A DNA stretch of 64,000 nucleotides from Myxococcus stipitatus. GTDB lineage: Bacteria > Myxococcota > Myxococcia > Myxococcales > Myxococcaceae. Where the stretch lies: assembly GCF_037414475.1 (NCBI RefSeq), contig NZ_CP147913.1, positions 1,178,001 through 1,242,000 of the forward strand. The letters are read 5' to 3'. The notes beneath the pieces were generated by a model. The model did not search any database and was not told the origin of the DNA. It saw nothing but the letters and a program-made list of their open reading frames with translations. Shown piece by piece: positions 44,472-54,240 of this stretch; position 1 is the stretch's first letter, and each line of letters begins with the position of its first letter. The translations under genes and the position numbers were made by a program.

Positions 44472-46580
44472 TCAGAGGGGCGACCGCTCCTCATCGACCG
44501 TGAGCTTCTCCACCGCGCCATGAAGGATTTCGAGCTGGCGGGGTACTCGCTCTACCAGCTGCCCCGACACGGGGTCATTGGCGATGCGGCGCAGCGGGAG
44601 TTCGGGCATCGGCGGAGGTGACTTCCCTTCCCGCAGCGAGTCCGCGAGCGCATCCAACGTCCCGCTCGCCTTGTTGGCCACCACGTCGAGCACCTCCGAC
44701 GACGGAGTGACGGACTTCTGCTCCGCCAGCGCCGTCACCGACGCGGCCAGGCGGCGCGAGTACGTGAGCAACGCCATCGCCGGCTCCAGCCGATACGCGG
44801 GCCCTCGGTACTCCGCCATGAGCCGCTCGAACGACGCCTCCGCGTCAATCATCGCCAGCCCCAACGCCCTCCGCGCCGCGCCGACCCGGGGCTCCCGGAT
44901 GTCATGGCTCGCCGCCACCTGCCGGAAGTAGTGGCCATCCGCCCGCAACACGGTCGCGACCGCGTCCGGAAACCTGCGGCGCTCCGGATACGGCCACAGC
45001 AGCCACACGCCCGCGAGCGCGAGCACACACGCCACCAGCACCCCCAGCGCGCGGTTCTCCGCGACGGACCAGTCCCCCGCGCTCAGCGTCGCCAACAGCA
45101 GGAAGTCCGGCGTGAGGAGAATCTGGAACGCCCCGAAGTTGAGCGGCAGCAGCGACACGGAGATGGCCGTCAACACGCCAATCATCAGAATCAACACCAG
45201 CGGCGAGCCCACCCCCGTCGCAATCACCGCCGCGAGCGTGCCTCCCAACAACGTCCCCGTGACGCGCTGGAGCGCGCGCTCCTCCGTGTTCGCCGAGTAC
45301 GGCTGGAGGATACCGATGGCCGAGAGCACCACCCAATACGACTCCCCCAACCCCATCAACCGGGTGAGCACCAACGCGATGGAGGCCACCGTCCCCGCGC
45401 GCAGCGCATGGCGCAGCACGACGGACCGCGAGTTCAGGTTCGCCAGCAGCGGCTGGAGCAGCGGCCTGCGCTCGTCCACCCGGAGCAGCGACTCCGGGTC
45501 CCGCAAGGACACCGGGTCTCCCCGCCGCATCGCCATCGCGGCCCGCTGCGCGGCGAACGTGTGGCTGCGCAGTCGCGCGAGCAACTCCGTCACCGACACG
45601 GGCACCACGCGCAGCCACTTCCCACGCTGCCCCAGCTCCTCGCGGTTGGTGGGATAACGAGGCCAGTACACCGCCACCGAGTCCGGCGCGATGGACACCG
45701 CCGCCACCCGGTTCGCAATCGCCACATACCAATCACACACCCGCGCGACTTCCTCTCTCACCGCTCTCAGCCGCCGCTCGGGGCTTGCGACCTCCATCGA
45801 CTGCGCCAGGGCGAACAACACCCCGAGCAGCTGCTCGCTCAACTCCAGCAACACGAGCAGGTGCTCCCCACGCTGTGACTCGTCCGAACGCCCCACCCGG
45901 GTGGCCGCCAGCGTCTCGCGCGCCCGCTCTATCTTCAGCCGCACGGGCATGTGCCGAGTGGTCGCCTCCGCCCATACCTCCGCGGGGGCAGCTTCACGTG
46001 ACAGCGCCGCCAGGTCCCGCGCCCCATCCGCGAGCGACGTGTACACATGCGCGATGGCCCTGCGCGATGGTCGATATGGATGCACCGGCCAGAGCACCAG
46101 CGACTGCACCATCGCCCACGCGCCCCCCAACAGGAGCGCGCCCCCACGCGTCAGCGCGGCATCCACTCCCACGGCGTGCGCCCCCAACGACGCCACGAAG
46201 ATGACCGCGAGCTTCTCCCCGATGGAGCCCACCGTCTCGCCATAGCAGCGCACGAACGACATCGTGAGGACACCCACGAGCAGCAGCGCGGCGTCCCACC
46301 ACAAGCGCCCACCCGCCAGCGCGGCGCCCGCCCCCACGACCGCTCCCAACACCGTCACCGCGCCCATCACCCGGGCCCGGCCGCGATACGCGCCCCCCGG
46401 GTTCGCCAGCGTCACGAGCAGCCCGGTGAGCCCCGTCCACCCCGCGTCCTTGAACCCCATCAGCGTGGCGAACGAGTACGGAATGGTGACGGCCAGCGCC
46501 GCGCGGACACCGAGTGCCCACGCGGGACGGCCTGGCTGGAGCTGGAAGAACCTCCGGATGTGGCGCCACAGACGGTGCAT
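44472..46580 (-). CDS. FUSC-family (YccS/AaeB-like) inner-membrane protein
   Basis: 702 residues with two clusters of about six membrane helices (about 20-170 and 385-540) separated by a soluble helical domain and followed by a C-terminal one. The second cluster includes GLGESYWVVLSAIGILQPYS, the FUSC/YccC motif region. The family (AaeB, YccS, aromatic-acid exporters) exports small aromatic or toxic acids. No membrane-fusion partner gene is adjacent, so it may act alone. It is probably transcribed alone, 275 nt upstream of the SGNH hydrolase start. Substrate unknown. Confidence 0.85.
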   Translation of the reverse strand: MHRLWRHIRRFFQLQPGRPAWALGVRAALAVTIPYSFATLMGFKDAGWTGLTGLLVTLANPGGAYRGRARVMGAVTVLGAVVGAGAALAGGRLWWDAALLLVGVLTMSFVRCYGETVGSIGEKLAVIFVASLGAHAVGVDAALTRGGALLLGGAWAMVQSLVLWPVHPYRPSRRAIAHVYTSLADGARDLAALSREAAPAEVWAEATTRHMPVRLKIERARETLAATRVGRSDESQRGEHLLVLLELSEQLLGVLFALAQSMEVASPERRLRAVREEVARVCDWYVAIANRVAAVSIAPDSVAVYWPRYPTNREELGQRGKWLRVVPVSVTELLARLRSHTFAAQRAAMAMRRGDPVSLRDPESLLRVDERRPLLQPLLANLNSRSVVLRHALRAGTVASIALVLTRLMGLGESYWVVLSAIGILQPYSANTEERALQRVTGTLLGGTLAAVIATGVGSPLVLILMIGVLTAISVSLLPLNFGAFQILLTPDFLLLATLSAGDWSVAENRALGVLVACVLALAGVWLLWPYPERRRFPDAVATVLRADGHYFRQVAASHDIREPRVGAARRALGLAMIDAEASFERLMAEYRGPAYRLEPAMALLTYSRRLAASVTALAEQKSVTPSSEVLDVVANKASGTLDALADSLREGKSPPPMPELPLRRIANDPVSGQLVERVPRQLEILHGAVEKLTVDEERSPL

Positions 46581-46788
46581 CCCGACCAGCCTCCCGTGTC
46601 AGCGTGAATGTCCTCATGTGGCCATGACGCGATGCGCCCGTAAGCTCCATGAGCCTGAACGGGCGACCGGAGGACGACACGGACAGAAGGCGCACGCCCC
46701 GCCCCCTGGCCGCCGCCTTCACCGCCATGCGCCCGAGGCCCCCATCACTCGATGGACGCCTCGGAGGACCGCGCATGGCGGGTGACAA

Positions 46789-48384
46789 TCACCCAGGCCG
46801 CACGACGCCGTCGTAGACGCCGAACCCACCCGGGATGAAGAAGTCCTTCCCAGGCTCCAGCCCGAAGGCATTGAGCACGGTCGCCGCGATGTCCTGCGAG
46901 CGCGGCGTGCGGGTGGCGCGCTCTCCGCCCTCTTCCACCAACGTCACGGGCAGGCCCATGGGCGAGCCATCCATCCGCTCGTCGTAGCCCCCCATCATCT
47001 GGTTGCCCTGGATGCCCCCGCCCACGAGGAGGGCACACGTCGCCGGGTGGTGGTCGCTGCCCCGCTTGGGGAACGTCCGCCCGAAGTCGCTGTAGACATA
47101 CACCAGCGTCTCATCCAGCAACGTGCGGGACGGGTCCGACTTGCTGGGCGTCAGGCTCATCTCCAGGCACATCCGCCCCACCGCCTCCATCGCGATGCGC
47201 ATGTAGTTGGTATGCATCATCACACCCGTCGCGCTGTGGGTGTCGAAGGAGGCGTTGCTGATGCTCGTCGCGCGCATGTTGACGGACGTCACCAGGTCCG
47301 ACTTCAACAACTGGAGCGCGAAGCCATACGGCCCCATGGACGCCGACGAGCCGCACGAGTCCGCCAGGCCGATGCAGGCGCTCCAGTCCACCGGATAGTC
47401 CGCGTCGTTCTTGAGGTACTCCCACTGCGGCGTGGTGCCCAGCACGCTGAGGATGTCGCGCCGGATGGTCCGGCTGGCTCCTTTGTACGTGTCGTAGAGC
47501 TGCTCCATCATCGCGTCGGAGCCCGCGCTGGAGATGCCTCGCTCCTTGCGCACCGCCTCGAGCAGCGCCGCATCCACCGCGGTGGAAGGCACCGTCCCGG
47601 ACAGCGCGGAGCCGTCATAGGCCACGTCAGGGATGTCCTGGCGCGTGCGCAGCCCCTTCCACGTGCTCTCCCGCTTGTCCGACAGCGTCGGCTCCACCGA
47701 CGCCGCGGAGGCCAGCGCCGTGGGGTTCGCCACCGTCGGCAACCCCAACGCGCGAGGCAGCGGGCCGCCCAGGTTGACGCTGGGGATGGGCCGGTCCGGG
47801 AAGCGCTTGTACATCGCGTTGGCGATGACGCCGTGGACCGCCGGCGCGCGGAACGTCGCTCCCGCGATTCCAGACATGCTCGCGATGATGCCGCTCTGGT
47901 GCGCGGCCGTGCCCTGGTCCGCGCCCACGAGCAGCGCCGTCTTCTCGTAGAGCTTGTACTTGGGATTCGCCCACGCGTAGCCGTAGGGGCGGTAGCGGTG
48001 CTGGCCTTGAGAGCCCGGGTGGATGCCGCTGGTGTCCTTGGGGTTGTCCCAGTTCCAAGCCACCGGCCCGCGCAGCTTGCGCACCACGCCCGGCGCGTCC
48101 AGGTCCACGGGCGAACGGTCGTAGTTCTCCACCTGCTCGGGCACGAAGCCCCAGGGCAGATAGCCGCCCGTCGGCAGGGGGATGTACTTGTTGATGCCCG
48201 CGCGGGTCATCGGCGAGAAGTAGGTCTCCCAGTGGAGGCCTCCGTCCAACCAGATGGCGAGCAGCTTCGTGGGCCTGTGGCGCCCCACCTGCGCGGACGC
48301 CGCGGGGAATCCATACCGAGCCAGGAGCCCCACCTGCGCGGCCCCCAAGGCCGCCTGAAAGAGATTGCGTCGTGAGAGCTTCAT
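46789..48384 (-). CDS. DUF1501-family protein with Tat signal
   Basis: 531 residues. The N-terminus MKLSRRNLFQAALGAAQVG carries a twin-arginine motif and a hydrophobic stretch, so it is probably exported folded by Tat. The family is DUF1501 (sulfatase-like fold); recognisable parts are AIWLDGGLHWETYF, HQSGIIASMSGIAGATF, THSATGVMMHTNYMRIAM, VYVYSDFGRTFPKRGSDHH and PRSQDIAATVLNAFGLEPG. Biochemical function is unknown. It is the last of three closely spaced exported-protein genes (7 nt after the CxxCH lipoprotein), an arrangement also typical of Planctomycetes, where DUF1501 proteins accompany cytochrome-like partners. Confidence 0.85.
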   Translation of the reverse strand: MKLSRRNLFQAALGAAQVGLLARYGFPAASAQVGRHRPTKLLAIWLDGGLHWETYFSPMTRAGINKYIPLPTGGYLPWGFVPEQVENYDRSPVDLDAPGVVRKLRGPVAWNWDNPKDTSGIHPGSQGQHRYRPYGYAWANPKYKLYEKTALLVGADQGTAAHQSGIIASMSGIAGATFRAPAVHGVIANAMYKRFPDRPIPSVNLGGPLPRALGLPTVANPTALASAASVEPTLSDKRESTWKGLRTRQDIPDVAYDGSALSGTVPSTAVDAALLEAVRKERGISSAGSDAMMEQLYDTYKGASRTIRRDILSVLGTTPQWEYLKNDADYPVDWSACIGLADSCGSSASMGPYGFALQLLKSDLVTSVNMRATSISNASFDTHSATGVMMHTNYMRIAMEAVGRMCLEMSLTPSKSDPSRTLLDETLVYVYSDFGRTFPKRGSDHHPATCALLVGGGIQGNQMMGGYDERMDGSPMGLPVTLVEEGGERATRTPRSQDIAATVLNAFGLEPGKDFFIPGGFGVYDGVVRPG

Positions 48385-48391
48385 GGCGGCC

Positions 48392-49396
48392 TCAGTAGAA
48401 AATCCAGCGCGGGTGACGAATGAAGTAGGAGCACACGCCCACGTAGGCGGGCTCGGTATCGGTGGGCGTGGACAGCGGCACGAAGACCTTGGTGTAGAGG
48501 TCGTCCACCTGGGCGTCGGTGAAGCGCTCCCCCAGGAAGTGCAGCGACCAGCGCCGCAGCGTCGCCTTGACGTCCACGGGGTTCGCGGTGCGCGCGGTCC
48601 CCGTGGGGAACAGCGCCGTGTTGCCCACCTTCCCCAGCGCGCGGCGGCACCACCGCTGGGAGACCTGCGTGAGCGTCAGCGCGAACGTCGGGGACGCCGT
48701 GCGGTCCTCGGATATCTGCCGCACCGTGGAGCCGCCCCCCAGCCCGTGGTAGCGCTCCTCCGTGCCCTTCTGCCGGGGCATGGGCAGCGCGTCCGGGCTC
48801 AAGAGCGGCAGGTGGTCCCCGTCGCGCATCTCCGCCATGGGGATGTTGTGCTCCAGGCCCACGATGTAGAAGTCCTCGTGCACCAGGCCCAGCTGTTGGT
48901 AGAGGGCCCGCTGCATCTGGTTGGCGCTCAGGCGGGTGATGCGAGGCGCGTCCGCGTTCGGCTCCCCACCGCGCTGCTGGGTGCCGAGCGCCTGGACCCA
49001 GGCGCGGAGGTCCGCCATCGACATCCTGGCCGTGCCGTCGGTGACCATCTGCGCATAGGACTTCTGCCCAATGGGCATCTGCTTGAACGCGCCCGTGCCG
49101 CGGCCCTCCAGCAGGCGAATCAACTCGCTCTCGTCCGGCTTGCCCGCCTTGACCATTCGGGTGTCGGCGACAATCAACCCCTGGAACGCATCGAGGGACG
49201 CGAAGTACCCGCGATTGCCCTGCACATGGCAGCCCTCGCAGTGGGGCTTGAGGGCCTCATAGACGCGCTGGGTCTCCGAACCGGGCCGTGGAACACACGA
49301 CGCCTGCTGCTGGGCCTCCTGGGTGGAGGGCGCGCCGTCCTGCTGACCACACGCCAGGGACACGGCCGCGAGCACGATGAATCCGAAGCGGCGCAT
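48392..49396 (-). CDS. Exported lipoprotein with one c-type haem site
   Basis: 334 residues. The lipobox LAAVSLACGQ marks a lipoprotein, and a ribosome site AGAGGGGG lies inside the end of the preceding gene. One haem-attachment site, PHCEGCHVQG, is at about residues 52-58, followed by a cytochrome-like helix region FQGLIVADTRMVKAGKPDESELIRLLEGRG and QMPIGQKSY. The C-terminal half lacks recognisable domains. The middle gene of the three-gene operon; an electron-transfer or structural partner of its neighbours is likely, but not established. Confidence 0.8.
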   Translation of the reverse strand: MRRFGFIVLAAVSLACGQQDGAPSTQEAQQQASCVPRPGSETQRVYEALKPHCEGCHVQGNRGYFASLDAFQGLIVADTRMVKAGKPDESELIRLLEGRGTGAFKQMPIGQKSYAQMVTDGTARMSMADLRAWVQALGTQQRGGEPNADAPRITRLSANQMQRALYQQLGLVHEDFYIVGLEHNIPMAEMRDGDHLPLLSPDALPMPRQKGTEERYHGLGGGSTVRQISEDRTASPTFALTLTQVSQRWCRRALGKVGNTALFPTGTARTANPVDVKATLRRWSLHFLGERFTDAQVDDLYTKVFVPLSTPTDTEPAYVGVCSYFIRHPRWIFY

Positions 49397-49397
49397 G

Positions 49398-51221
49398 TCA
49401 GTGCCCCCTCTTGAACAGGTTGGACTGCGTGAGGGATTTGACGTACGGCCGGATCTTCCGGCCCCCGTCGACGAAGCGCTTCACCTGCGCCTCCAGGTAG
49501 CCCGCCTCGGCCGCGGGGTCGATGTCCCGCCCCATCACCTGCGCGTGCATGTGCCGCACGACGCAGCGGTCGAAGGAGCCCGACGCGATGATGAGCTTGG
49601 CGAAGCCGAGAGGGCCAATGGTCCCATCGCTCACCTGCCCCAGCAGCGTCTGGTCCGACGGCAGGAAGTCGATGAAGACCGCCTCGGGATTCGCCGTCGC
49701 CTGCGCCTCCGTGACGGGCGTCAGCAGCGTGTCCGGCTGGTACCACCGGTTCCAATGGCTGTACGGGTCACCGCCGTAGGGGTACTGGCCCGTTCGCCAC
49801 TGCGCGGGCCAGTGCCACGCCGTGCCCACACCCGGCATGAAGTACTTCGCGCCCCAGCCCTCGGAGGCGCTCCCGTGCTTCGCGTAGCGCTTGAAGTGGA
49901 TGGCCGCGGGGTCCAGCCGGCGGTGGCAGTGCTGACACGTGCCTTCGGTCCCCGGGTCCCGGCGGTACTCGTTGAACGTCTGGCCCTGCGGCGGCGAGAA
50001 GACCTCACACGCGAGAATCTCCAGGGCCCGGGCGCCTCTCAAGCGCTCGCGCGGATAGCCCGCGAGGAAGCCGATGCTCGTGAGGATTCCGGCGGCGGGA
50101 ATCCCTCGGACCGCGCCCGTCTGCGTGCGCGGGTCGAAGCGGTAGTCCCGGTCCGCGATGATGAACGGATTGCGCGCGGGCACCGAGTACTCGCGCCAGG
50201 CATACGGGTCCCCCGGCGAATGCTCGGGGTCGATGGGCGCCTGCGAGTAGCGCTCCGGGCGCCACCAGGAGTCATCCTCGTGCAAGGCCGTGAGTCCACC
50301 GGCCAGCGCCTGGCTGACATAGGCGGCCTGCACCCGCGTGGGCCCCACGGAGTACGTCCCGAGGATGAGGTCCGTCACCGGCCGGTCGTACCAGGCCAGG
50401 TGCGCGAAGAGGCGCGCGGGCTCCTCGAAGAGCAGCCGGCGCTGTCCCTGCGCGTTGTGGATGACGAAGTTCTCGTGGCCCGGATAGGTGCCATGGTCGG
50501 CATGGCAGCGCACGGCGTTGGGGCCGCAGCCACACGTCCCCTCGGGGCCCACCTGCCGGCAGTTGACGGTGGTGGGCGTGCCGTTGGGCATGGTGATGCC
50601 CGTCTCCGACGTGTTGCCCGCGTAGCCCACCAACGTCACCGTCGTGCCGGGCGCCCACCAGGGCTCCAAGGTCGTCTCATCCGCCGGCGTCCCGTCGGGC
50701 TTCAGGCCATCACAGGCCTTCGTGTCACCCCGGTAGAACTTCCAGGCCCCCGCCTTCGCGGTGCCCGGCTTGCACAGCTCCACCGTCCGCTGCTGCTGCG
50801 CGCCGTACTCCGGAGCATCCGCCGTCGAGGCGATGACCGGGATGTCGAACCAGTCGCGCGCCTTCTCGAACATGGTCCGGTAGAACAAGGGCTCGCGCAG
50901 CGTCCGGTCCACGAACGTGTCCACGAAGGCCCGCTGGGCGGCGTCATCTCCCGCGGCCTCCTGGGCCGTGTACTCCTCATCCGTCGGGGGGATGCCCCGC
51001 AGCGCGAGTGACGCACGGCGCAACAACCGGCTGGGGGACAGCGTGTCCTTCTTCTCCGAGCCGGGGGGATTCTCCGTGGGCGCCGGCGTCTCACAGCCCG
51101 CATCGGACGTGCCCCCGTCGGGCTCGCCTCCCGGAGGTTGGGAAGGAGCGCTGCTGCCAGAGCAAGCCACACACGCGAGGAGAGGAAGAACCCACCAGAC
51201 GGAACGCCTTCGGCGAACCAT
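49398..51221 (-). CDS. Large exported lipoprotein with CxxCH, partner of DUF1501 protein
   Basis: About 607 residues from ATG 51221. The lipobox is VACSGSS, then a low-complexity Pro/Gly-rich linker. The body has RLLRRASLALRGIPPTDEEY at the N-terminal side, which matches the DUF1549-like start of cytochrome-fused proteins, and a CxxCH haem site TCQHCHRRLDPAAIHF near residue 430. The region LHRLLTGEY-like GRARALEILACEVF is similarly family-like. Cys-rich CGCGPNAVRCHADH may bind metal. It begins a tightly spaced operon (1 nt to the next gene). Function is unknown; resemblance to planctomycete DUF1549/1553 exported cytochrome-type proteins is the main clue. Confidence 0.75.
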   Translation of the reverse strand: MVRRRRSVWWVLPLLACVACSGSSAPSQPPGGEPDGGTSDAGCETPAPTENPPGSEKKDTLSPSRLLRRASLALRGIPPTDEEYTAQEAAGDDAAQRAFVDTFVDRTLREPLFYRTMFEKARDWFDIPVIASTADAPEYGAQQQRTVELCKPGTAKAGAWKFYRGDTKACDGLKPDGTPADETTLEPWWAPGTTVTLVGYAGNTSETGITMPNGTPTTVNCRQVGPEGTCGCGPNAVRCHADHGTYPGHENFVIHNAQGQRRLLFEEPARLFAHLAWYDRPVTDLILGTYSVGPTRVQAAYVSQALAGGLTALHEDDSWWRPERYSQAPIDPEHSPGDPYAWREYSVPARNPFIIADRDYRFDPRTQTGAVRGIPAAGILTSIGFLAGYPRERLRGARALEILACEVFSPPQGQTFNEYRRDPGTEGTCQHCHRRLDPAAIHFKRYAKHGSASEGWGAKYFMPGVGTAWHWPAQWRTGQYPYGGDPYSHWNRWYQPDTLLTPVTEAQATANPEAVFIDFLPSDQTLLGQVSDGTIGPLGFAKLIIASGSFDRCVVRHMHAQVMGRDIDPAAEAGYLEAQVKRFVDGGRKIRPYVKSLTQSNLFKRGH

Positions 51222-51571
51222 CTCGTGAGTGGGGATGGCCCCTGACGGACGAGCGTCAGGAACCCACACGAGACACGGGAGCATGCGCGGCCCCAACGCA
51301 ACCCACATGCCAAGGCTTTCTGGCTATTCAGACAAGGGCCTCTCCCTCTGGAGGTACTCCGACACGAGCCGGCGATCAGAATGCACCGCCGGGGACTCTC
51401 CCCCACAACTTGAGGCCCCGTCCCCTCATGGCGCCGGCCCTCTGGCCCACGGCCGCTTCGCGAGATGAAAGGTGAATCAGGTCTCTACTTTCGACGTCGC
51501 CTTGGACTCCAAGAAGACAGCACAAGAACGCAGACGCCGCCGATGTGAGCCTTTGCCCGTGGCGGCACGCG
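51222..51571. other. 350-nt intergenic region, small hairpin, no gene
   Basis: No gene is supported here. A 7-bp hairpin, CCTGACG (51241-51247) with CGTCAGG (51254-51260), lies 19 nt upstream of the lipoprotein start on the minus strand and could sit in its 5' leader or be an operator. The rest must hold that operon's promoter. Confidence 0.5.
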
Positions 51572-53104
51572 TCAGGGTGTCTCACCGGTGCAACGCAGCA
51601 CGGTGGACCAGAGCTGCCCGGCCAGCGTGTCGTCATACGCGCTGAAATACACACGCGACCCCAGCCGGAAGAAGTCGCGGGGGTAGGAGGACCCTGTCAC
51701 TCCCGTGTGAGAGATATCCTTGAGCTTGCGCGTCTTCTCCGGAGTGCCGTCGCTCACCCACGGCTCGATGCCCAGCGTCTCCCCCTCGAAGGCGCTGAAG
51801 AAGACCAGGTCATCCTGCACGGCGACGACGGGGGAGCGGTACTCATCCGAGAGGCTCAGGGGTCTGCGCAGCAACAGGGTTCCCGCCGCCGAGCCATCGG
51901 TCACCCACAACTGCGTGTCCCGAGGCGCCGGTCCCTCGCTGCCAATGGACACGGAGAAGTACAGCTTCGTGCCTCCGGGCACGCTGCTGGTCTCCTCGAT
52001 GGAAGGGAAGGCCTCGCCCAGGCTCGCATAGTCATTGGGGAGGCTGACGACGGGGGTGGGATTGCCGCCCGACAGAGGCACCCGGTAGAGGACCATGTAC
52101 TGGGAGCTCAGCGACGTCACCGCGACGTAGACCCATGAGCCCAAGCGCCCCACCAGGCGCGCGACGCGGGTGGGGCCGAACGAGGCCAGCCGCACCGTCC
52201 CCGAGGACATCCCATCCGACTTCCACAGCTCCTGGAGCCCCGTGTGCTCCCGCATCACGAAGAGCGAGACTGAGTCCCGCGTCTGGATGTCCCAGATGAA
52301 CGCATCCTCGGACGAGGTGAGCGTCTTGACCGGAATGGAGCCCGCTGGCGTGCCATCCGTCTTCCAGAGGACCGTACCGACGCCGTCAGGGCCCAGGACG
52401 AAGAAGCGCAGCGCGCCCCCCTCGGCCGCGTCCTTGACGCTCACCTCCCGGCCCCAGCCGAAGTCGCGGATGCGCGCCGTGCCCGCGGCCGTTCCATCCG
52501 ACGTCCACAGCTCATAGCGGGTCTGGACCGTGGCGCTGTCGTAGATCTCCTTGAAGAACACCAGCCGGTCGCCCAAGGCCGTCAGGTGAGACAGCGTGGA
52601 ACCCACCGTGCCGGGTGTCAGGTCCTTGACGAGCCGCGTGCCCGCGGTCGTCCCATCGCTCACCCATAGCTCGTTGCCGTGGGTCAGGTCCGGGACTTGG
52701 AAGAAGAGGCGCGTGGGGCCCGCGGCCAGGCTCGCCAAGGGGCGCGTGAAGCGTCCGTCGGTGGCGGGGAAGCCCTGGATGTGGGTGGTGCCCGCCTCGG
52801 TGCCGTTGCTCTTCCAGAGCGCGCGCTGGCCGTCCTCGAAGTTCACCGCGAAGTAGAGCTGCCCCTTGAACTTCACGAAGCCATTGGGGGCCTCGGCGAA
52901 GCGAGGGATGCCAATCTGCGAGGGCGGGAGGATGGTCTTCACCCGCTTCGTCGAGTCGCTCGACGGAAGCGAGCACTGCGCATCTCGCGGCGTCAGGAGG
53001 TCCTCGGAGGAAGCCGGGGGCTCATCCTCCTCCCCTGGAAGCGGCCCGCCACACCCCACGCCCATCACCAGCAACGACACCAGCCATCCCGTGCGCCACG
53101 CCAT
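51572..53104 (-). CDS. ELWxxDGT-repeat lipoprotein
   Basis: 510 residues. The lipobox is MGVGCGGP. Six or more copies of the ELWxxDGTxxGT repeat are seen (ALWKSNGTEAGT, ELWVSDGTTAGT, ELWTSDGTAAGT, VLWKTDGTPAGS, ELWKSDGMSSGT, QLWVTDGSAAGT, EPWVSDGTPEKT), each separated by about 50 residues. The repeat defines an extracellular beta-propeller-like family of unknown function that is abundant in myxobacteria. Probably surface anchored. It is divergent from the intradiol dioxygenase gene, with 201 nt between the starts. Confidence 0.85.
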   Translation of the reverse strand: MAWRTGWLVSLLVMGVGCGGPLPGEEDEPPASSEDLLTPRDAQCSLPSSDSTKRVKTILPPSQIGIPRFAEAPNGFVKFKGQLYFAVNFEDGQRALWKSNGTEAGTTHIQGFPATDGRFTRPLASLAAGPTRLFFQVPDLTHGNELWVSDGTTAGTRLVKDLTPGTVGSTLSHLTALGDRLVFFKEIYDSATVQTRYELWTSDGTAAGTARIRDFGWGREVSVKDAAEGGALRFFVLGPDGVGTVLWKTDGTPAGSIPVKTLTSSEDAFIWDIQTRDSVSLFVMREHTGLQELWKSDGMSSGTVRLASFGPTRVARLVGRLGSWVYVAVTSLSSQYMVLYRVPLSGGNPTPVVSLPNDYASLGEAFPSIEETSSVPGGTKLYFSVSIGSEGPAPRDTQLWVTDGSAAGTLLLRRPLSLSDEYRSPVVAVQDDLVFFSAFEGETLGIEPWVSDGTPEKTRKLKDISHTGVTGSSYPRDFFRLGSRVYFSAYDDTLAGQLWSTVLRCTGETP

Positions 53105-53305
53105 GCTACCCCTCCCTCGCGGACTGGGAGGGAGGGTGTGTCCCCGGGACGCGAGTGCAAAGTGTCCTCTGGACCTACCTTGCTCGCCTGCCTGGGGCGA
53201 CGGTGGGTGTGGGTGAGGGCCCAGGGTGTCCGCCCGCGCGCCTTAGGGTTCTCTTAAGAAATGCCCCCTACCCTCCGCTGCGACTCAATCCAGTGGAGGG
53301 CGCAC

Positions 53306-54121
53306 ATGCAGAACGATGAAGCGGGCCATGACCATGACCAGGGGCTGCAACATGACCTGACCATCATGGCGAAGAGAGCGGATCGCCGGCAGCTCCTCAA
53401 GTGGATGGCGGGGGCCAGCCTGGTTCCGCTCGTCGGCTGTGGGCCTGAGTCCGCCTCGGACGGGATGCTGGCGCAGGCGGTCGAGGACGAGCTGCTCGCC
53501 TGCACGCGGATTCCCGAGGAGATGGCGGGCCCGTACCCCGGCGATGGGTCCAACGGCGCCAACGCGCTGCTCCTCTCGGGCATCGTGCGCAGCGACATCC
53601 GCACGAGCATCGCTGGAGCGACGGGCGTCGCGCGGGGCGTTCCGCTCACGCTGACGCTCACGCTGGTGAACCGCGCGGCCTGTGCGCCACTCGCGGGTTA
53701 CGCCATCTACGTGTGGCAGTGTGAGCGCGCGGGCCTGTATTCGATGTATTCGCCCGGCGTCCAGTACGAGAACTTCCTGCGCGGCGTGCAGGTCACCAAC
53801 GCGCAAGGCAAGGTGACGTTCACCTCCATCTTCCCGGGCTGCTATCCGGGCCGGTGGCCGCACATCCACTTCGAGGTGTACCCGACGCTCGCGTCCATCT
53901 CGTCGTTCCGGAACAAGATCGCCACCTCGCAGCTCGCGTTCGCGCGGACGCCGTGCCAGCAGGCCTACGCCACCGCGGGCTATCAGCAGAGCGCCGCGAA
54001 CCTTCAGCCGTTGAGCATCGAGCGCGACCTCGTCTTCGCGGATGGCTACGCCAACCAGCTCGCGACGACGACGGGCAACGTGACGACCGGCTTCACGTCC
54101 ACGCTCCAGTTCGCCATCTAG
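53306..54121 (+). CDS. Exported intradiol ring-cleavage dioxygenase-like lipoprotein
   Basis: 271 residues from ATG 53306 (GGAGGG upstream). The N-terminus HDHDQGLQHDL is a usual opening of this exported group, followed by RRQLLKWMAGASLVPLVGC, which combines a Tat-like twin arginine with a lipobox. The dioxygenase fold has IYVWQCERAGLYSMY, FLRGVQVTNAQGKVTFTSIFPGCYPGRWPHIHFEVY. The four Fe(III) ligands, Tyr in LYSMY, Tyr in GCYPG, and His-x-His in PHIHF, appear intact. Such enzymes cleave catechols between the hydroxyls. The physiological substrate outside the cell is unknown. Confidence 0.85.
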   Translation: MQNDEAGHDHDQGLQHDLTIMAKRADRRQLLKWMAGASLVPLVGCGPESASDGMLAQAVEDELLACTRIPEEMAGPYPGDGSNGANALLLSGIVRSDIRTSIAGATGVARGVPLTLTLTLVNRAACAPLAGYAIYVWQCERAGLYSMYSPGVQYENFLRGVQVTNAQGKVTFTSIFPGCYPGRWPHIHFEVYPTLASISSFRNKIATSQLAFARTPCQQAYATAGYQQSAANLQPLSIERDLVFADGYANQLATTTGNVTTGFTSTLQFAI

Positions 54122-54240
54122 GAACCAGAGCGCTTCGCGAAATGAAGTGAGGAGCCAGGCCACGGAATGAGACCACGGCCTGGCCCCTCAAGGCCTTCCA
54201 GCTTGACCTCCTCGCGCGGGAGCGGGACACGAACATCCCC

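Noticed and set aside
46635..46665. 7-bp inverted repeat CGCCCGT / ACGGGCG with a 17-nt loop in the gap before the FUSC gene
   Set aside because: Short stem and long loop; not convincing as a terminator or operator.
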